Assembly: GCA_003584705.1 (NCBI GenBank)
Contig: AP018536.1
Location: 1,922,001-1,986,000 of the forward strand
DNA length: 64,000 nt
Direction of reading: 5' to 3'
Source of the DNA: Lachnospiraceae bacterium GAM79
Lineage (GTDB): Bacteria; Bacillota; Clostridia; Lachnospirales; Lachnospiraceae
Part shown: positions 54,099 to 63,015 of the stretch, one piece after another
Layout of the letters: every line of letters begins with the position of its first letter
Position numbering within the stretch: the first letter of the stretch is position 1
Notes under the pieces: model-generated
Seen by the model: only the letters and a program-made list of their open reading frames with translations
What the model was told of the DNA's origin: nothing
Databases searched by the model: none
Translations under genes and position numbers: made by a program

Positions 54099-54518
54099 AT
54101 GGTTCAGTTGATTGTAGGCAAAAAGGGCAAGGGCAAGACAAAACAGCTGTTGGACAAAGTCAACAGCGAGGTAAAGGATATTGCGGGAAGTATCGTATAT
54201 CTGGACAAAAGTACGAAACATATGTATGAACTGAACAACAAGGTGCGTCTGATCGACGTTTCCCGTTATATGATCGAGAATGAAAGCGAATTTCTGGGAT
54301 TCGTATGCGGTATCATTTCTCAGGATCATGATCTGGAGCAGATGTATTTTGACAGCTTTCTGAAAATCGCAGCACTGGAAGACAAAGACATTTCCGCAGT
54401 TGTTGAAAAACTGGAGAGAATGAGTGATTTCTTCCAGGTGGATTTTATCCTCAGTGTATCCAGGGACGAATCCGAATTACCGGAGTCTGTGAAGGATAAG
54501 ATCATTGTATCTTTGTAA
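54099..54518 (+). CDS. Small P-loop protein of unknown function
   Basis: The 139-residue protein starts MVQLIVGKKGKGKTKQLLDK, a Walker A-like loop with Lys in GKGKTK. No clear Walker B is seen; the segment VDFILSVSRDESELP near the end may complete the fold. GGAGG lies 9 bases before the ATG. It is too short for a full motor ATPase. It neighbours division and envelope genes (HlyD-like adaptor, sepF); any link is inference. No family recognised with confidence. Confidence 0.7.
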   Translation: MVQLIVGKKGKGKTKQLLDKVNSEVKDIAGSIVYLDKSTKHMYELNNKVRLIDVSRYMIENESEFLGFVCGIISQDHDLEQMYFDSFLKIAALEDKDISAVVEKLERMSDFFQVDFILSVSRDESELPESVKDKIIVSL

Positions 54519-54576
54519 GAAGAACGAATTATAATTTTCACGTATGAGAAGCCTCGGATGCCAACCGGGGCTTCTC
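54505..54576 (+). promoter_or_regulatory. Possible promoter and 5' stem-loop of the HlyD-like gene
   Basis: TTGTAT (54505-54510) and TATAAT (54530-54535) have a long 19-base spacer. A 12-bp stem GAGAAGCCTCGG / CCGGGGCTTCTC (54546-54557 with 54565-54576) follows without a U-tract. Confidence 0.45.
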
Positions 54577-54607
54577 AAATGTAAGGGAGAGGAAAGGAGG
54601 TTTTCCA

Positions 54608-56176
54608 ATGGCAGAACAACCGAGAAAAATAAAAAAATACAGAAAACCTTTGAACCTCAATATCGGTATGCTCATCTTCGGAGCTATTTTTATTTATGTA
54701 ATCATTTGTGTGATACTGTATTTTCAGACAGACCACATCGTGCGCTATGAAGTAACGGAAGGATCACTGGCTACCAATAATATTTACCGTGGAGTGGCAA
54801 TCCGCACAGAGGAAGTTGTAAGTACGGATACTGCCGGATATGTGAATTTTTATGCAAGAGAAGGCGAACGGGTGGCCAAGGGAGACACTGTTTACATCGT
54901 GGACGAGACGGGCCGGCTGACGGAAGAACTGGAGGATGCCAGCCTTGGAGAAAATACCCTGAGTGACCAGGAACTTTCGGAATTCCGTAATGAAATCGTG
55001 AATTTTATGCATGGGTATGATGACAAAAATTACGAGAGTACCTATGATTTTAAATATTCTTTGAAGAACACGGTGCTGAAACTGGCCAATGTAAATATGC
55101 TGCAAAGCATTGAAAACGAAAATAACGGTTCGGCTGCAAATATTGTAAATTTCTGTTATGCGCCCACCACCGGTATCGTGGCTTACTGGACGGACGGTTA
55201 TGAAAATCTGACCGTGGAAGGTGTTACCCAGGAAGTATTTGATAACAAAAATTACGAGAAGAAACAGATGCTCGGTAATGAACTGATGGCTGTGGGAGAT
55301 CCGGTGTACAAGCTTTCCACGGAGGAAAACTGGTCGGTGGTCATTCCCATCGATGCAGAGCGAGGCGCAGAGATCCAACAGGAGGATTATGTCAAAGTAC
55401 GTTTTCTGAAGAATCAGTATGAGTCCTGGGGGCAGGCAAAGCTGTTTACCGGCAGTGATGGCAATACATTTCTGTCACTTACCTTTACAAATTCCATGGT
55501 TACGTTTGTATCCGACAGATTTCTGGATATCGAGCTGATATTAAATGATGAGACCGGACTGAAGATTCCAAATTCTTCCATTGTGGAGAAGGAATTTTTC
55601 CTGATCGATGAAGATTTTGTCACGACCAATGAAAATACGGGAACCCAGGGTGTGATCAGACAGTGCTACCGGGATAACGGGGACATTTCCAGTGAATTTG
55701 TGGAGACCGGTGTGTACAGCTACGATGAAAATGAAGGCATGTACTACATGGATACTTCGGTGCTGAAGGCCGGAGATGTCCTGTACAAGACAGACAGCCA
55801 GGAGACCTATACGGTAAGCAAGCGTGCAACACTGATCGGTGTGTATAATGTGAATAAGGGATATGCTGACTTCAAGCAGATCAATATTCTGTATCAGAAT
55901 GACGAGTATTCCATCGTAAAAGCCAATACGACCTATGGCCTGAATGTATATGACTATATTGTATTGGACGGTTCTTCGGTATCGGATGATCAGATCATCA
56001 CCAATATCAAGAAGACAGATACCGGCAGGACGGATATTCCTACAGACAGTGTAGAACCGGGAGTAAGCGATAATATACCGGAGAGCACAGAGCCACTTCC
56101 AGCGGAGACCGGAGAGGAACCGATGCAGGAGACCACACAGGAAGCAACACAGGAAAGTCAGACACCGGAAAGCTAG
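54608..56176 (+). CDS. HlyD-like membrane-fusion/adaptor protein
   Basis: The 522-residue protein has one N-terminal span (about 18-42), then a barrel-sandwich region (VSTDTAGYVNFYAREGERVAKGDTVYIVD) typical of biotinyl-lipoyl-like HlyD adaptors. More beta-rich domains follow, then an acidic Pro/Thr/Glu-rich tail (about 465-522). HlyD adaptors join inner-membrane pumps to outer parts, but no ABC or RND pump gene is nearby. In Clostridia this type of gene often lies next to yggS-sepF, so a role at the division site or cell wall is possible. AAAGGAGG lies about 9 bases before the ATG. Confidence 0.75.
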   Translation: MAEQPRKIKKYRKPLNLNIGMLIFGAIFIYVIICVILYFQTDHIVRYEVTEGSLATNNIYRGVAIRTEEVVSTDTAGYVNFYAREGERVAKGDTVYIVDETGRLTEELEDASLGENTLSDQELSEFRNEIVNFMHGYDDKNYESTYDFKYSLKNTVLKLANVNMLQSIENENNGSAANIVNFCYAPTTGIVAYWTDGYENLTVEGVTQEVFDNKNYEKKQMLGNELMAVGDPVYKLSTEENWSVVIPIDAERGAEIQQEDYVKVRFLKNQYESWGQAKLFTGSDGNTFLSLTFTNSMVTFVSDRFLDIELILNDETGLKIPNSSIVEKEFFLIDEDFVTTNENTGTQGVIRQCYRDNGDISSEFVETGVYSYDENEGMYYMDTSVLKAGDVLYKTDSQETYTVSKRATLIGVYNVNKGYADFKQINILYQNDEYSIVKANTTYGLNVYDYIVLDGSSVSDDQIITNIKKTDTGRTDIPTDSVEPGVSDNIPESTEPLPAETGEEPMQETTQEATQESQTPES

Positions 56177-56193
56177 AAAGGATGGCGGATACT

Positions 56194-56916
56194 ATGGAAG
56201 AGACCATACAGAGCATGGAACTGGCACAAAATTACAAAACGGTAAAAGAGAACGTCACAAAAGCCTGTGAGCAGGCGGGCAGATCGGAGCAGGAAGTGAC
56301 GCTGCTTGCAGTCAGCAAGACCAAACCGGTGGATATGCTGATGGATGTCTACCGTGCGGGAGCCAGAGATTTCGGGGAGAACAAGGTTCAGGAACTGGTG
56401 GACAAGATCCCTCAGATGCCTTCGGATGTCAGATGGCATATGATCGGCCATCTGCAGCGCAATAAGGTAAAATATATTGTAGATAAGGTTTACCTGATCC
56501 ACAGCGTGGACAGCCTCCGGCTGGCGGAAGAGATCAGCAGAGAAGCCGTGAAGAAGCAGGTGGAAGTCAATATCCTGATCGAGGTAAATGTTGCACAGGA
56601 GGAAAGCAAGTTCGGAACTACGGTAGAAGAAACTGCAACACTGATCCGTGAGATTGCAACGCTTCCGGGAATACATATCAGAGGATTGATGACGATCGCC
56701 CCCTTTGTGGAGGATCCGGAAGAAAACAGGGGCTATTTTCAGAAACTTCGGCAATTAGCTGTTGACATCGGAAATAAAAACATTGATAATATTTCTATGA
56801 ATATTCTTTCCATGGGAATGACCGGCGATTATATGGTGGCCACGCAGGAAGGAGCCACGATCGTCAGAGTCGGAACCGGTATTTTCGGAGAAAGAGATTA
56901 TAGTAAGACGATCTAG
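56194..56916 (+). CDS. YggS-type pyridoxal phosphate homeostasis protein
   Basis: The 240-residue protein is a PLP-binding TIM barrel: LLAVSKTKPVDM (PLP Lys), GENKVQELVDKI, WHMIGHLQRNKVK, IEVNVAQEESKFG, MSMGMTGDY-like (LSMGMTGDYMVA) and VRVGTGIFGERDY. It buffers PLP and influences amino-acid and vitamin B6 balance. The ATG at 56194 is preferred because AAAGG directly abuts the ATG at 56182, though that start adds only four residues. The yggS-sepF order is widely conserved. Confidence 0.94.
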   Translation: MEETIQSMELAQNYKTVKENVTKACEQAGRSEQEVTLLAVSKTKPVDMLMDVYRAGARDFGENKVQELVDKIPQMPSDVRWHMIGHLQRNKVKYIVDKVYLIHSVDSLRLAEEISREAVKKQVEVNILIEVNVAQEESKFGTTVEETATLIREIATLPGIHIRGLMTIAPFVEDPEENRGYFQKLRQLAVDIGNKNIDNISMNILSMGMTGDYMVATQEGATIVRVGTGIFGERDYSKTI

Positions 56917-56949
56917 AAAGAGATTGAATAATAAAGGAGACACACAACA

Positions 56950-57486
56950 ATGGGTGTAATGGATAAGTTCCTGAATTATATGAAACTGAACGATGAAGAG
57001 GATGAAGGTTTCTATGATGACGATTATCTGGATGATGAGGAAGAAGTAGAACCGGTAAAGAAATTCAGCCCGGCCAAGAGCAGACAGCAGGCACAGGAGG
57101 ATGACGAACCGGAAGAGAAGAGTAAGCGTTCCTCACAGCCTAAGGTAACACCGATCCACCGCACCGTGACCAAGAAAATGCCTGGAACCGGCATGGAGGT
57201 CTGTGTGATCAAGCCTACTTCCGTAGAGGATGCAAGAGAGATCACAGAGACACTGCTGGCCAACCGGACAGTGGTACTTAATCTGGAAGGCCTGGACGTG
57301 GATATCGCCCAGCGTATCATTGACTTTACTTCCGGATCCTGTTTCGCAATATCGGGTAATTTACAGAAAATATCCCATTATATTTTCATTATTACGCCGG
57401 CCAGCGTAGATATCTCCGGTGATTTTCAGGATATTTTCGGCGGCGCCGGATCTTTTGAAATGCCGATCAAAAATGGAATGTCATAA
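56950..57486 (+). CDS. sepF: Cell division protein SepF
   Basis: The 178-residue protein has an N-terminal amphipathic membrane-binding helix (MGVMDKFLNYMKL), a long acidic linker (about 14-70), and the SepF/DUF552 domain (about 85-170: VCVIKPTSVEDAREITETLLANRTVVLNLEGLD, FTSGSCFAISGNLQKI). It bundles FtsZ filaments and ties them to the membrane. AAAGGAG is upstream. A terminator follows after a short tandem repeat. Confidence 0.95.
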   Translation: MGVMDKFLNYMKLNDEEDEGFYDDDYLDDEEEVEPVKKFSPAKSRQQAQEDDEPEEKSKRSSQPKVTPIHRTVTKKMPGTGMEVCVIKPTSVEDAREITETLLANRTVVLNLEGLDVDIAQRIIDFTSGSCFAISGNLQKISHYIFIITPASVDISGDFQDIFGGAGSFEMPIKNGMS

Positions 57487-57529
57487 AATGTCAAATGCCA
57501 TTAAAATGTCAAATGCCATTAAAATGTCA
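57485..57529 (+). repeat. 18-bp tandem repeat after sepF
   Basis: Unit AAAATGTCAAATGCCATT occurs at 57485-57502 and 57503-57520 with half a third copy. It begins at the sepF stop codon. Confidence 0.85.
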
Positions 57530-57538
57530 TATGAAGAT

Positions 57539-57570
57539 AACTTCCTGTAGGCAACTGCAGGAAGTTTTTT
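57539..57570 (+). terminator. Rho-independent terminator of the yggS-sepF unit
   Basis: AACTTCCTGTAG pairs with CTGCAGGAAGTT (one G-U pair) around the tetraloop GCAA, followed by a T-run. Confidence 0.9.
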
Positions 57571-57630
57571 AAAAACAGATATAAATTATACAAGAAAGAA
57601 CAGTTTATAAGGAACTGAAGGGTGAACAAC

Positions 57631-58740
57631 ATGGCACAGAGATTACCGGTGCTTTATAACAAAAAGCCTTGCTACGATATTGTATTCCAGCAGTCTTTTG
57701 ACGGCCTGTGGGAAGAACTGGCAGAGCTTGGCGCAGCAGACAAGAGATTATGCATTGTGACGGATTCCACCGTAGACGGACTGTATGCGGCACAGATTCT
57801 TAAGTTTCTTGAGGGAAAATGCCGTAAGGCTGTGAAATATGTGTTCCCTGCAGGAGAAGAACACAAGAATCTGGATACCGTGAGGGACGTGTACCGTTTC
57901 CTGATTGAAGAGGGTTTTGATAGAAAAGATATGCTGCTGGCACTGGGCGGCGGCGTCTGCGGTGATCTGACCGGATTTGTGTCGGCTACTTATTTAAGAG
58001 GCATTGATTTTGTACAGATTCCAACTACATTGCTGGCACAGGCAGACAGCTCTATTGGCGGTAAGACAGGTGTGGATTTTGACAGCTATAAGAACATGGT
58101 AGGCGCATTTAAGATGCCCAGACTGGTATATATGAACCTGTCCGTATTAAAAACGCTGGAAGAGAGACAGTTTTATTCCGGATTTGCGGAAGTAATGAAA
58201 TCCGCACTGATCAAGGATGCGCCCTTCTATGAGTGGCTGATCGAGAACATGTATGAGATCTGCGAGCGGGATCTGAATACCCTGGAAGAAATGGTGATCC
58301 GTACCTGCTCCATCAAGAAAATGGTGGTGGAAAAGGATCCTACCGAGCAGGGAGACCGTGCTCTCTTAAATCTTGGACACACGATCGGACATGCTATCGA
58401 GAAATACAAGAATTTTGAATTGTATCATGGAGAGTGTGTGGCACTGGGTACGGTAGCTGCAGCATATATTTCCTGGAAAAAAGAAATGCTGAGCATGGAA
58501 GAATTTTATGAGATCCGTGATATGTTTGTACCGTTTTATCTGCCAATCTCCGTGGAAAATATCGATCCGCAGGAGATCTTGAAACTTACAAAATCCGATA
58601 AGAAGATGGAAGCCGGTACGATCAAAATTATTCTGTTAAAGAAGATCGGAAAGGCAGTTATCGACAGAACCGTTACGGATGAGGAAATTCTGGCTGCCAT
58701 CGAAGAAATCAATTTTAGTGAAGAGGATGCTCATGAATAA
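57631..58740 (+). CDS. aroB: 3-dehydroquinate synthase
   Basis: The 369-residue protein has the DHQS motifs: LALGGGVCGDLTGFVSATYLRG, PTTLLAQADSSIGGKTGVD, the metal-ligand NLGHTIGHAIE and YHGECVALG. It converts DAHP to 3-dehydroquinate in the shikimate pathway using NAD and a metal. The ATG at 57631 has AAGGG 8 bases upstream and is preferred over a GTG three codons earlier. It overlaps lspA by 8 bases; no other shikimate genes are near. Confidence 0.95.
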   Translation: MAQRLPVLYNKKPCYDIVFQQSFDGLWEELAELGAADKRLCIVTDSTVDGLYAAQILKFLEGKCRKAVKYVFPAGEEHKNLDTVRDVYRFLIEEGFDRKDMLLALGGGVCGDLTGFVSATYLRGIDFVQIPTTLLAQADSSIGGKTGVDFDSYKNMVGAFKMPRLVYMNLSVLKTLEERQFYSGFAEVMKSALIKDAPFYEWLIENMYEICERDLNTLEEMVIRTCSIKKMVVEKDPTEQGDRALLNLGHTIGHAIEKYKNFELYHGECVALGTVAAAYISWKKEMLSMEEFYEIRDMFVPFYLPISVENIDPQEILKLTKSDKKMEAGTIKIILLKKIGKAVIDRTVTDEEILAAIEEINFSEEDAHE

Positions 58741-59272
58741 GGAAAAGAAAAGTAGTCGAGTTGTTATGCTGATCATAGATGCCCTGATTGCAGCCGTACT
58801 TCTGGTACTGGATCAGTTTACCAAGCATCTGGCGGTGGTACATCTGAAGAACCAGCCGGCCTATGTGATCATTGACGGAGTTCTGGAATTGCAATATCTG
58901 GAGAACAGAGGATCAGCATTCGGTATGCTGCAGAACCAGAAGGTATTTATTCTGTTTGTGGGAATCGTATTTCTTGCGGTGCTGTTGTTTTTCCTTTTCA
59001 AACTTCCGGAACAGAAGAAATTCCGAATCGTGCATGTATTGCTGGCAGTGATCGTTGCCGGAGGCATCGGCAACATGATCGACAGATTCCGACTGGATTA
59101 TGTAGTGGATTTTATCTCCTTCGTACTGATCAATTATCCGATCTTTAATGTGGCGGATATTTATGTGGTAGTGGCTACCATTGGCCTGTTTATTCTGTTT
59201 TTGTTCGTATACAAGGAAAAGGATCTGGAATTCCTCAACTTTAAGCAGAATCGTTATCGGGAGATGAAATAA
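58733..59272 (+). CDS. lspA: Lipoprotein signal peptidase (signal peptidase II)
   Basis: The 179-residue protein has four spans and LspA signatures: DQFTKHLAV, ENRGSAFGML, GGIGNMIDRFRLDYVVDFI (catalytic Asp) and FNVADIYV (second Asp). It cleaves prolipoproteins ahead of the lipobox Cys, such as those encoded at 5095 and 53021. The start MNKEKKSSRVV overlaps the end of aroB, with GAGGA upstream. Its stop overlaps the next start (TAATG). Confidence 0.95.
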   Translation: MNKEKKSSRVVMLIIDALIAAVLLVLDQFTKHLAVVHLKNQPAYVIIDGVLELQYLENRGSAFGMLQNQKVFILFVGIVFLAVLLFFLFKLPEQKKFRIVHVLLAVIVAGGIGNMIDRFRLDYVVDFISFVLINYPIFNVADIYVVVATIGLFILFLFVYKEKDLEFLNFKQNRYREMK

Positions 59273-60186
59273 TGGAAGAACTCCGATTTCAGATAGCAGA
59301 TGAGATGGAAGACGAACGGATTGACAAATGTATGAGTCTGCTTGTGGAGAATCTGTCCCGTTCTTTTATCCAAAAGCTGATCAAAGACGGAAATGTGCTG
59401 GTAAACGGTAAGCCGGTAAAGGGAAGTTATCGTGTCAAATGTGATGATGAAGTAGTCTTCTCCGTGCCGGAATCTGTGGAACCGGATATTGAACCGGAGA
59501 ACATCCCTCTGGATATCCTGTATGAGGATGTGGATCTGATCGTGGTGAACAAGCCGAAGGGGATGGTGGTGCATCCGGCGGCGGGACATTACAGCGGCAC
59601 TCTGGTTAATGCACTGATGTATCACTGCGGCAGGGATTTGTCCGGGATCAACGGAGTACTGCGCCCCGGTATTGTACATCGTATCGACAAGGATACCACT
59701 GGATCTGTCATTGCCTGCAAAAATGACAAAGCCCACCGGTGCATTGCAGAACAGTTGAAGGAACATTCCATCAACAGAAGATACCGTGCCATCTGTTTCG
59801 GAGAGCTGAATCAGGAGGAAGGCACCATCGACCAGCCCATTGGCAGGCATCCGAATGACCGTAAAAAAATGGCGGTGAACCACCAGAACGGAAAACGTGC
59901 CGTGACCCATTACCGGGTATTACAGAGATTTCAGGGATATACTTATATAGAGTGTGTGTTGGAGACCGGAAGGACGCACCAGATCCGTGTGCATATGGCA
60001 AGCATCGGGCATCCGCTTCTGGGGGATGAAGTCTACTCCAACCGGAAAAGTCCTTTCAAATTACAGGGGCAGACACTTCATGCCAAGACACTGGGATTTA
60101 TTCATCCCACTACCGGAGAATATCTGGAGATCGATGCTCCGCTGCCGGAATATTTTGAACATCTTCTGACAGTGTTGGAGAAATAA
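59272..60186 (+). CDS. rluD: RluD/RluA-family 23S rRNA pseudouridine synthase
   Basis: The 304-residue protein has an N-terminal S4 RNA-binding domain (ERIDKCMSLLVENLSRSFIQKL) and a catalytic domain with the signature HRIDKDTTGSVIACKN (catalytic Asp). It isomerises uridines in large-subunit rRNA. The lspA-rluD order is standard in Firmicutes. Which rRNA sites it modifies cannot be told with certainty. Confidence 0.92.
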   Translation: MEELRFQIADEMEDERIDKCMSLLVENLSRSFIQKLIKDGNVLVNGKPVKGSYRVKCDDEVVFSVPESVEPDIEPENIPLDILYEDVDLIVVNKPKGMVVHPAAGHYSGTLVNALMYHCGRDLSGINGVLRPGIVHRIDKDTTGSVIACKNDKAHRCIAEQLKEHSINRRYRAICFGELNQEEGTIDQPIGRHPNDRKKMAVNHQNGKRAVTHYRVLQRFQGYTYIECVLETGRTHQIRVHMASIGHPLLGDEVYSNRKSPFKLQGQTLHAKTLGFIHPTTGEYLEIDAPLPEYFEHLLTVLEK

Positions 60187-60224
60187 AACTTATAGCTTAT
60201 GTTTCGTACAGAAATGAGGCGCCT

Positions 60225-60887
60225 ATGAATCTGTTTGATATTTTAGGACCCGTAATGGTCGGCCCCAGCAGTTCTCATACTGCGGGAGCGGTTCGGATCG
60301 GTTATATTTCAGGAAAATTACTTCAGGACCATGTGGTGAAGGCGGAAATCCTTCTGCATGGTTCCTTTGCTACCACGGGCATCGGACACGGCACGGATAA
60401 GGCGCTGATCGCAGGCCTTTTGGGAATGCGGCCAGATGATATCCGGATTCCGGACAGCTTTTTCCTGGCGAAAAAGGACGGAATGGAATTCTCTTTTTCC
60501 ACCATTACCCTGAAAGATGCCCATCCCAATACGGCGGTTCTGCGGCTGACCGGAGAACATGGGCGGAAAATAGAAGTGCAGGCGGCTTCCATTGGCGGCG
60601 GCCGGATCCTGATCGCAAAACTGGATGGAATCGAAGTAAATTTCTCTGCGGAAAAGCCGACTTTGATTGTACACAATGTGGATCAGCCGGGACATGTGGC
60701 ACAGGTGACCTCCATGCTGGCTGAAAAGCAGGTGAATATTGCAACTCTGCAACTCTACCGGGACAAGCGGGGCGGCTACGCCGTTATGGTCATAGAGACA
60801 GATCAGGAAGTGCCGGAGGAATCGGTGGCCTGGCTGGAACAGCTGGACGGCATCATTAAGGTGACCTATATCAATGTGGAGGAGTAA
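60225..60887 (+). CDS. sdaAB: L-serine dehydratase, iron-sulfur-dependent, beta subunit
   Basis: The 220-residue protein has the substrate-loop motif GPSSSHTAGAVRIG and a C-terminal ACT domain (TLIVHNVDQPGHVAQVTSMLA), which in this family binds serine as regulator. Together with the alpha subunit encoded 2 bases downstream it deaminates L-serine to pyruvate and ammonia. GAGG lies 7 bases before the ATG. Confidence 0.95.
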   Translation: MNLFDILGPVMVGPSSSHTAGAVRIGYISGKLLQDHVVKAEILLHGSFATTGIGHGTDKALIAGLLGMRPDDIRIPDSFFLAKKDGMEFSFSTITLKDAHPNTAVLRLTGEHGRKIEVQAASIGGGRILIAKLDGIEVNFSAEKPTLIVHNVDQPGHVAQVTSMLAEKQVNIATLQLYRDKRGGYAVMVIETDQEVPEESVAWLEQLDGIIKVTYINVEE

Positions 60888-60889
60888 CT

Positions 60890-61777
60890 ATGTCCTATCA
60901 GTCATTTGAACAGGTATTACAGAAATGTCATACGGAAGGAAAAGAATTCTGGCAGGTGATTATGGAAGATGATATGGCGGAGCGGAATGTGTCAAAGCAG
61001 GACAGTATGGAGCATATGCGGACTACCTGGGATGCCATGCTGCTGGCAGCGGCTACTTATGAAGGAGATATTAAGTCCTCCAGCGGACTTGTCGGCGGTG
61101 ATGGCCAACGGATGGAGGAATACACACACAATACCGGTAAGGAGTCACTATGCGGGGAATATGTAGATGAATGTATTGCAGGAGCGTTACAGATGGGAGA
61201 ATCCAATGCCTGTATGAAACGGATCGTGGCAGCACCTACTGCTGGAGCCTGTGGGGTATTGCCTGCGGTGCTGGTTCCCTATTTTCAAAAACGGTGCAGG
61301 GATACCGACAAAATTCTGAAAGCCATGTATGTAGCGGCGGGGATTGGACAGATCATAGCCACCCGTTCTTCCATCAGCGGTGCTGCGGGAGGATGCCAGG
61401 CGGAGATCGGATCCGCCAGTTCCATGGCGGCCGGAGCTCTGACATATCTGCAGGGAGGCAACTGCGAACAGATTGCTACAGCGGCTGCCATGGCCATGAA
61501 GAATCTGCTGGGACTGGTATGCGACCCGGTAGCGGGACTGGTGGAGGTTCCATGCGTGAAACGAAATGTGATCGGTACTGTGAATGCCATGGCCTGTGCG
61601 GATATGGCAATGGCGGGGATCGTAAGCCGGATTCCACCGGATCAGGTTATGGATGCCATGAAAGAAGTCGGGGATAAAATGGATGCTTCCCTGAGGGAAA
61701 CGGCGTTAGGAGGCCTGGCACAGACGGAAGAAGGCATGAAAATAGCAGAAAAAATGCATGCATCATATGAAAATTAG
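60890..61777 (+). CDS. sdaAA: L-serine dehydratase, iron-sulfur-dependent, alpha subunit
   Basis: The 295-residue protein has the conserved AAPTAGACGVLPAVL, SGAAGGCQAEIGSASSMAA and GLVCDPVAGLVEVPCVKRN segments. Their cysteines hold the [4Fe-4S] cluster that binds serine directly. It works with the beta subunit encoded just upstream. The cluster makes it oxygen-sensitive, as suits an anaerobe. Confidence 0.95.
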   Translation: MSYQSFEQVLQKCHTEGKEFWQVIMEDDMAERNVSKQDSMEHMRTTWDAMLLAAATYEGDIKSSSGLVGGDGQRMEEYTHNTGKESLCGEYVDECIAGALQMGESNACMKRIVAAPTAGACGVLPAVLVPYFQKRCRDTDKILKAMYVAAGIGQIIATRSSISGAAGGCQAEIGSASSMAAGALTYLQGGNCEQIATAAAMAMKNLLGLVCDPVAGLVEVPCVKRNVIGTVNAMACADMAMAGIVSRIPPDQVMDAMKEVGDKMDASLRETALGGLAQTEEGMKIAEKMHASYEN

Positions 61778-61807
61778 TAATAAACGGCTAAAAAGACTGA
61801 TAATTGG

Positions 61808-61836
61808 TTGATTTTTTGTTAAATATCACGTATAAT
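61808..61836 (+). promoter_or_regulatory. Sigma-A promoter of the cytidylate-kinase-like gene
   Basis: TTGATT (61808-61813) and TATAAT (61831-61836) are 17 bases apart; start near 61843, 45 bases before the ATG. Confidence 0.75.
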
Positions 61837-61887
61837 AAAAATACAAAAAATGCTAGTTATCAAGTACAGCAGAAAGTGGGTGTGTGT

Positions 61888-62532
61888 ATGAATACGATTA
61901 TTACCATTGGACGTCAGTTTGGTTCTGCAGGCCGTGAAATCGGGGAAAAGGTTGCAGAGTATTTCGGAATTAAATGCTATGATAAGGAACTTCTTACCAG
62001 AGCGGCACAGGAAAGTGGTTTCTGTGAGGAAATGATCCAGAACCATGATGAGAGACCTACCAATTCTTTCCTGTATAATCTGGTGATGGATACTTATTCT
62101 TTCGGCTACAATGCATCCTCTTTTGTAGATATGCCTATCAGCCACAAAGTATTTCTTGCACAGTTCGATACGATCAAGAAGATCGCCGATGAAGGCCCTT
62201 GCGTTATTGTAGGCCGTTGTGCAGATTATGCTCTGGCAGATTACAAGAACTGCATCAATCTGTTCATCTTCGGCGATGACGACGTGAAGACCAAACGTAT
62301 CATGGCCAGATATGATCTGACGGAAGCCAAGGCAAAGGAAATGATCACGAAGAAGGATAAGCAGCGTCAGAGTTACTACAACTATTATTCTTCCAAGAAG
62401 TGGGGCAGAGCTGATAGTTACGATCTGTGCATCAACAGTAGCATCCTCGGCATCGAAGGAACCGTAAAGCTGATCATTCAGTATGTGGAAGACTTCGAGA
62501 AGAAAAATAATGCAGATATTCTGGAAAAGTAG
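61888..62532 (+). CDS. Cytidylate-kinase-like family protein
   Basis: The 214-residue protein begins MNTIITIGRQFGSAGREIGE, the P-loop variant of the Cytidylate_kin2 family. It has a lid-like Arg/Lys segment (RYDLTEAKAKEMITKKDKQRQSYYNYY) and the acceptor-side IVGRCADYAL. Canonical Cmk differs in length and motif, so the substrate of this family is uncertain; a nucleoside monophosphate is likely. The start was set at 61888 because an in-frame ATG at 61804 lies upstream of the promoter. Confidence 0.85.
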   Translation: MNTIITIGRQFGSAGREIGEKVAEYFGIKCYDKELLTRAAQESGFCEEMIQNHDERPTNSFLYNLVMDTYSFGYNASSFVDMPISHKVFLAQFDTIKKIADEGPCVIVGRCADYALADYKNCINLFIFGDDDVKTKRIMARYDLTEAKAKEMITKKDKQRQSYYNYYSSKKWGRADSYDLCINSSILGIEGTVKLIIQYVEDFEKKNNADILEK

Positions 62533-62581
62533 ATATCTGAAATATTTTTCAAAAAAAAATTCAAAAAAATAAAATTATATC

Positions 62582-62610
62582 TTGACGATTAGGGCGCCTC
62601 ATGTTATTAT
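62582..62610 (+). promoter_or_regulatory. Sigma-A promoter of rplU-prp-rpmA
   Basis: TTGACG (62582-62587) and TATTAT (62605-62610) are 17 bases apart. Confidence 0.8.
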
Positions 62611-62616
62611 ACTACG

Positions 62617-62700
62617 GTATGCCGCATAACTAGGTATAAGTGTGTCGGATTTTAGGATCCTTTACCACCAAAGTTAGCGAGTAAATAATAGGAGGTGCCT
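62617..62700 (+). promoter_or_regulatory. Ribosomal protein L21 leader (putative)
   Basis: A leader of about 85 bases lies between the promoter and the rplU SD (AGGAGG). In Firmicutes this position carries an autoregulatory L21-leader RNA. I place it by position and length; I could not match the conserved fold base by base. Confidence 0.5.
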
Positions 62701-62704
62701 TATT

Positions 62705-63010
62705 ATGTACGCAATTATTGCAACAGGTGGAAAGCAGTACAAAGTTTCTGAAGGTGATGTGATCAAAGTTGAGAAGATCGATGCAGAAGCTGGTAACACT
62801 GTTACTTTTGACCAGGTGATCGCAGTAAGTGACAATACCCTCAAGGTTGGTGCTGACGTTGCTAACGCAACTGTTACCGCAACCGTTATGGAGCAGGGTA
62901 GAGGTAAGAAGGTTATTGTATACAAGTACAAGAGAAAAACCGGTTACCACAAGAAGAATGGTCATAGACAAGCATACACTCAGGTTAAGATCGAAAAGAT
63001 TAACGCGTAA
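62705..63010 (+). CDS. rplU: 50S ribosomal protein L21
   Basis: The 101-residue protein ([20 protein letters not shown]...) matches L21 over its full length, including the C-terminal [20 protein letters not shown]. It binds 23S rRNA. It is the first gene of the standard Firmicute rplU-prp-rpmA operon; AGGAGG is 9 bases upstream. Confidence 0.98.
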   Translation: MYAIIATGGKQYKVSEGDVIKVEKIDAEAGNTVTFDQVIAVSDNTLKVGADVANATVTATVMEQGRGKKVIVYKYKRKTGYHKKNGHRQAYTQVKIEKINA

Positions 63011-63015
63011 TCGTT

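Noticed and set aside
61804..61887. N-terminal extension of the cytidylate-kinase-like gene
   Set aside because: The ATG at 61804 lies upstream of the promoter, so it cannot be in the transcript.
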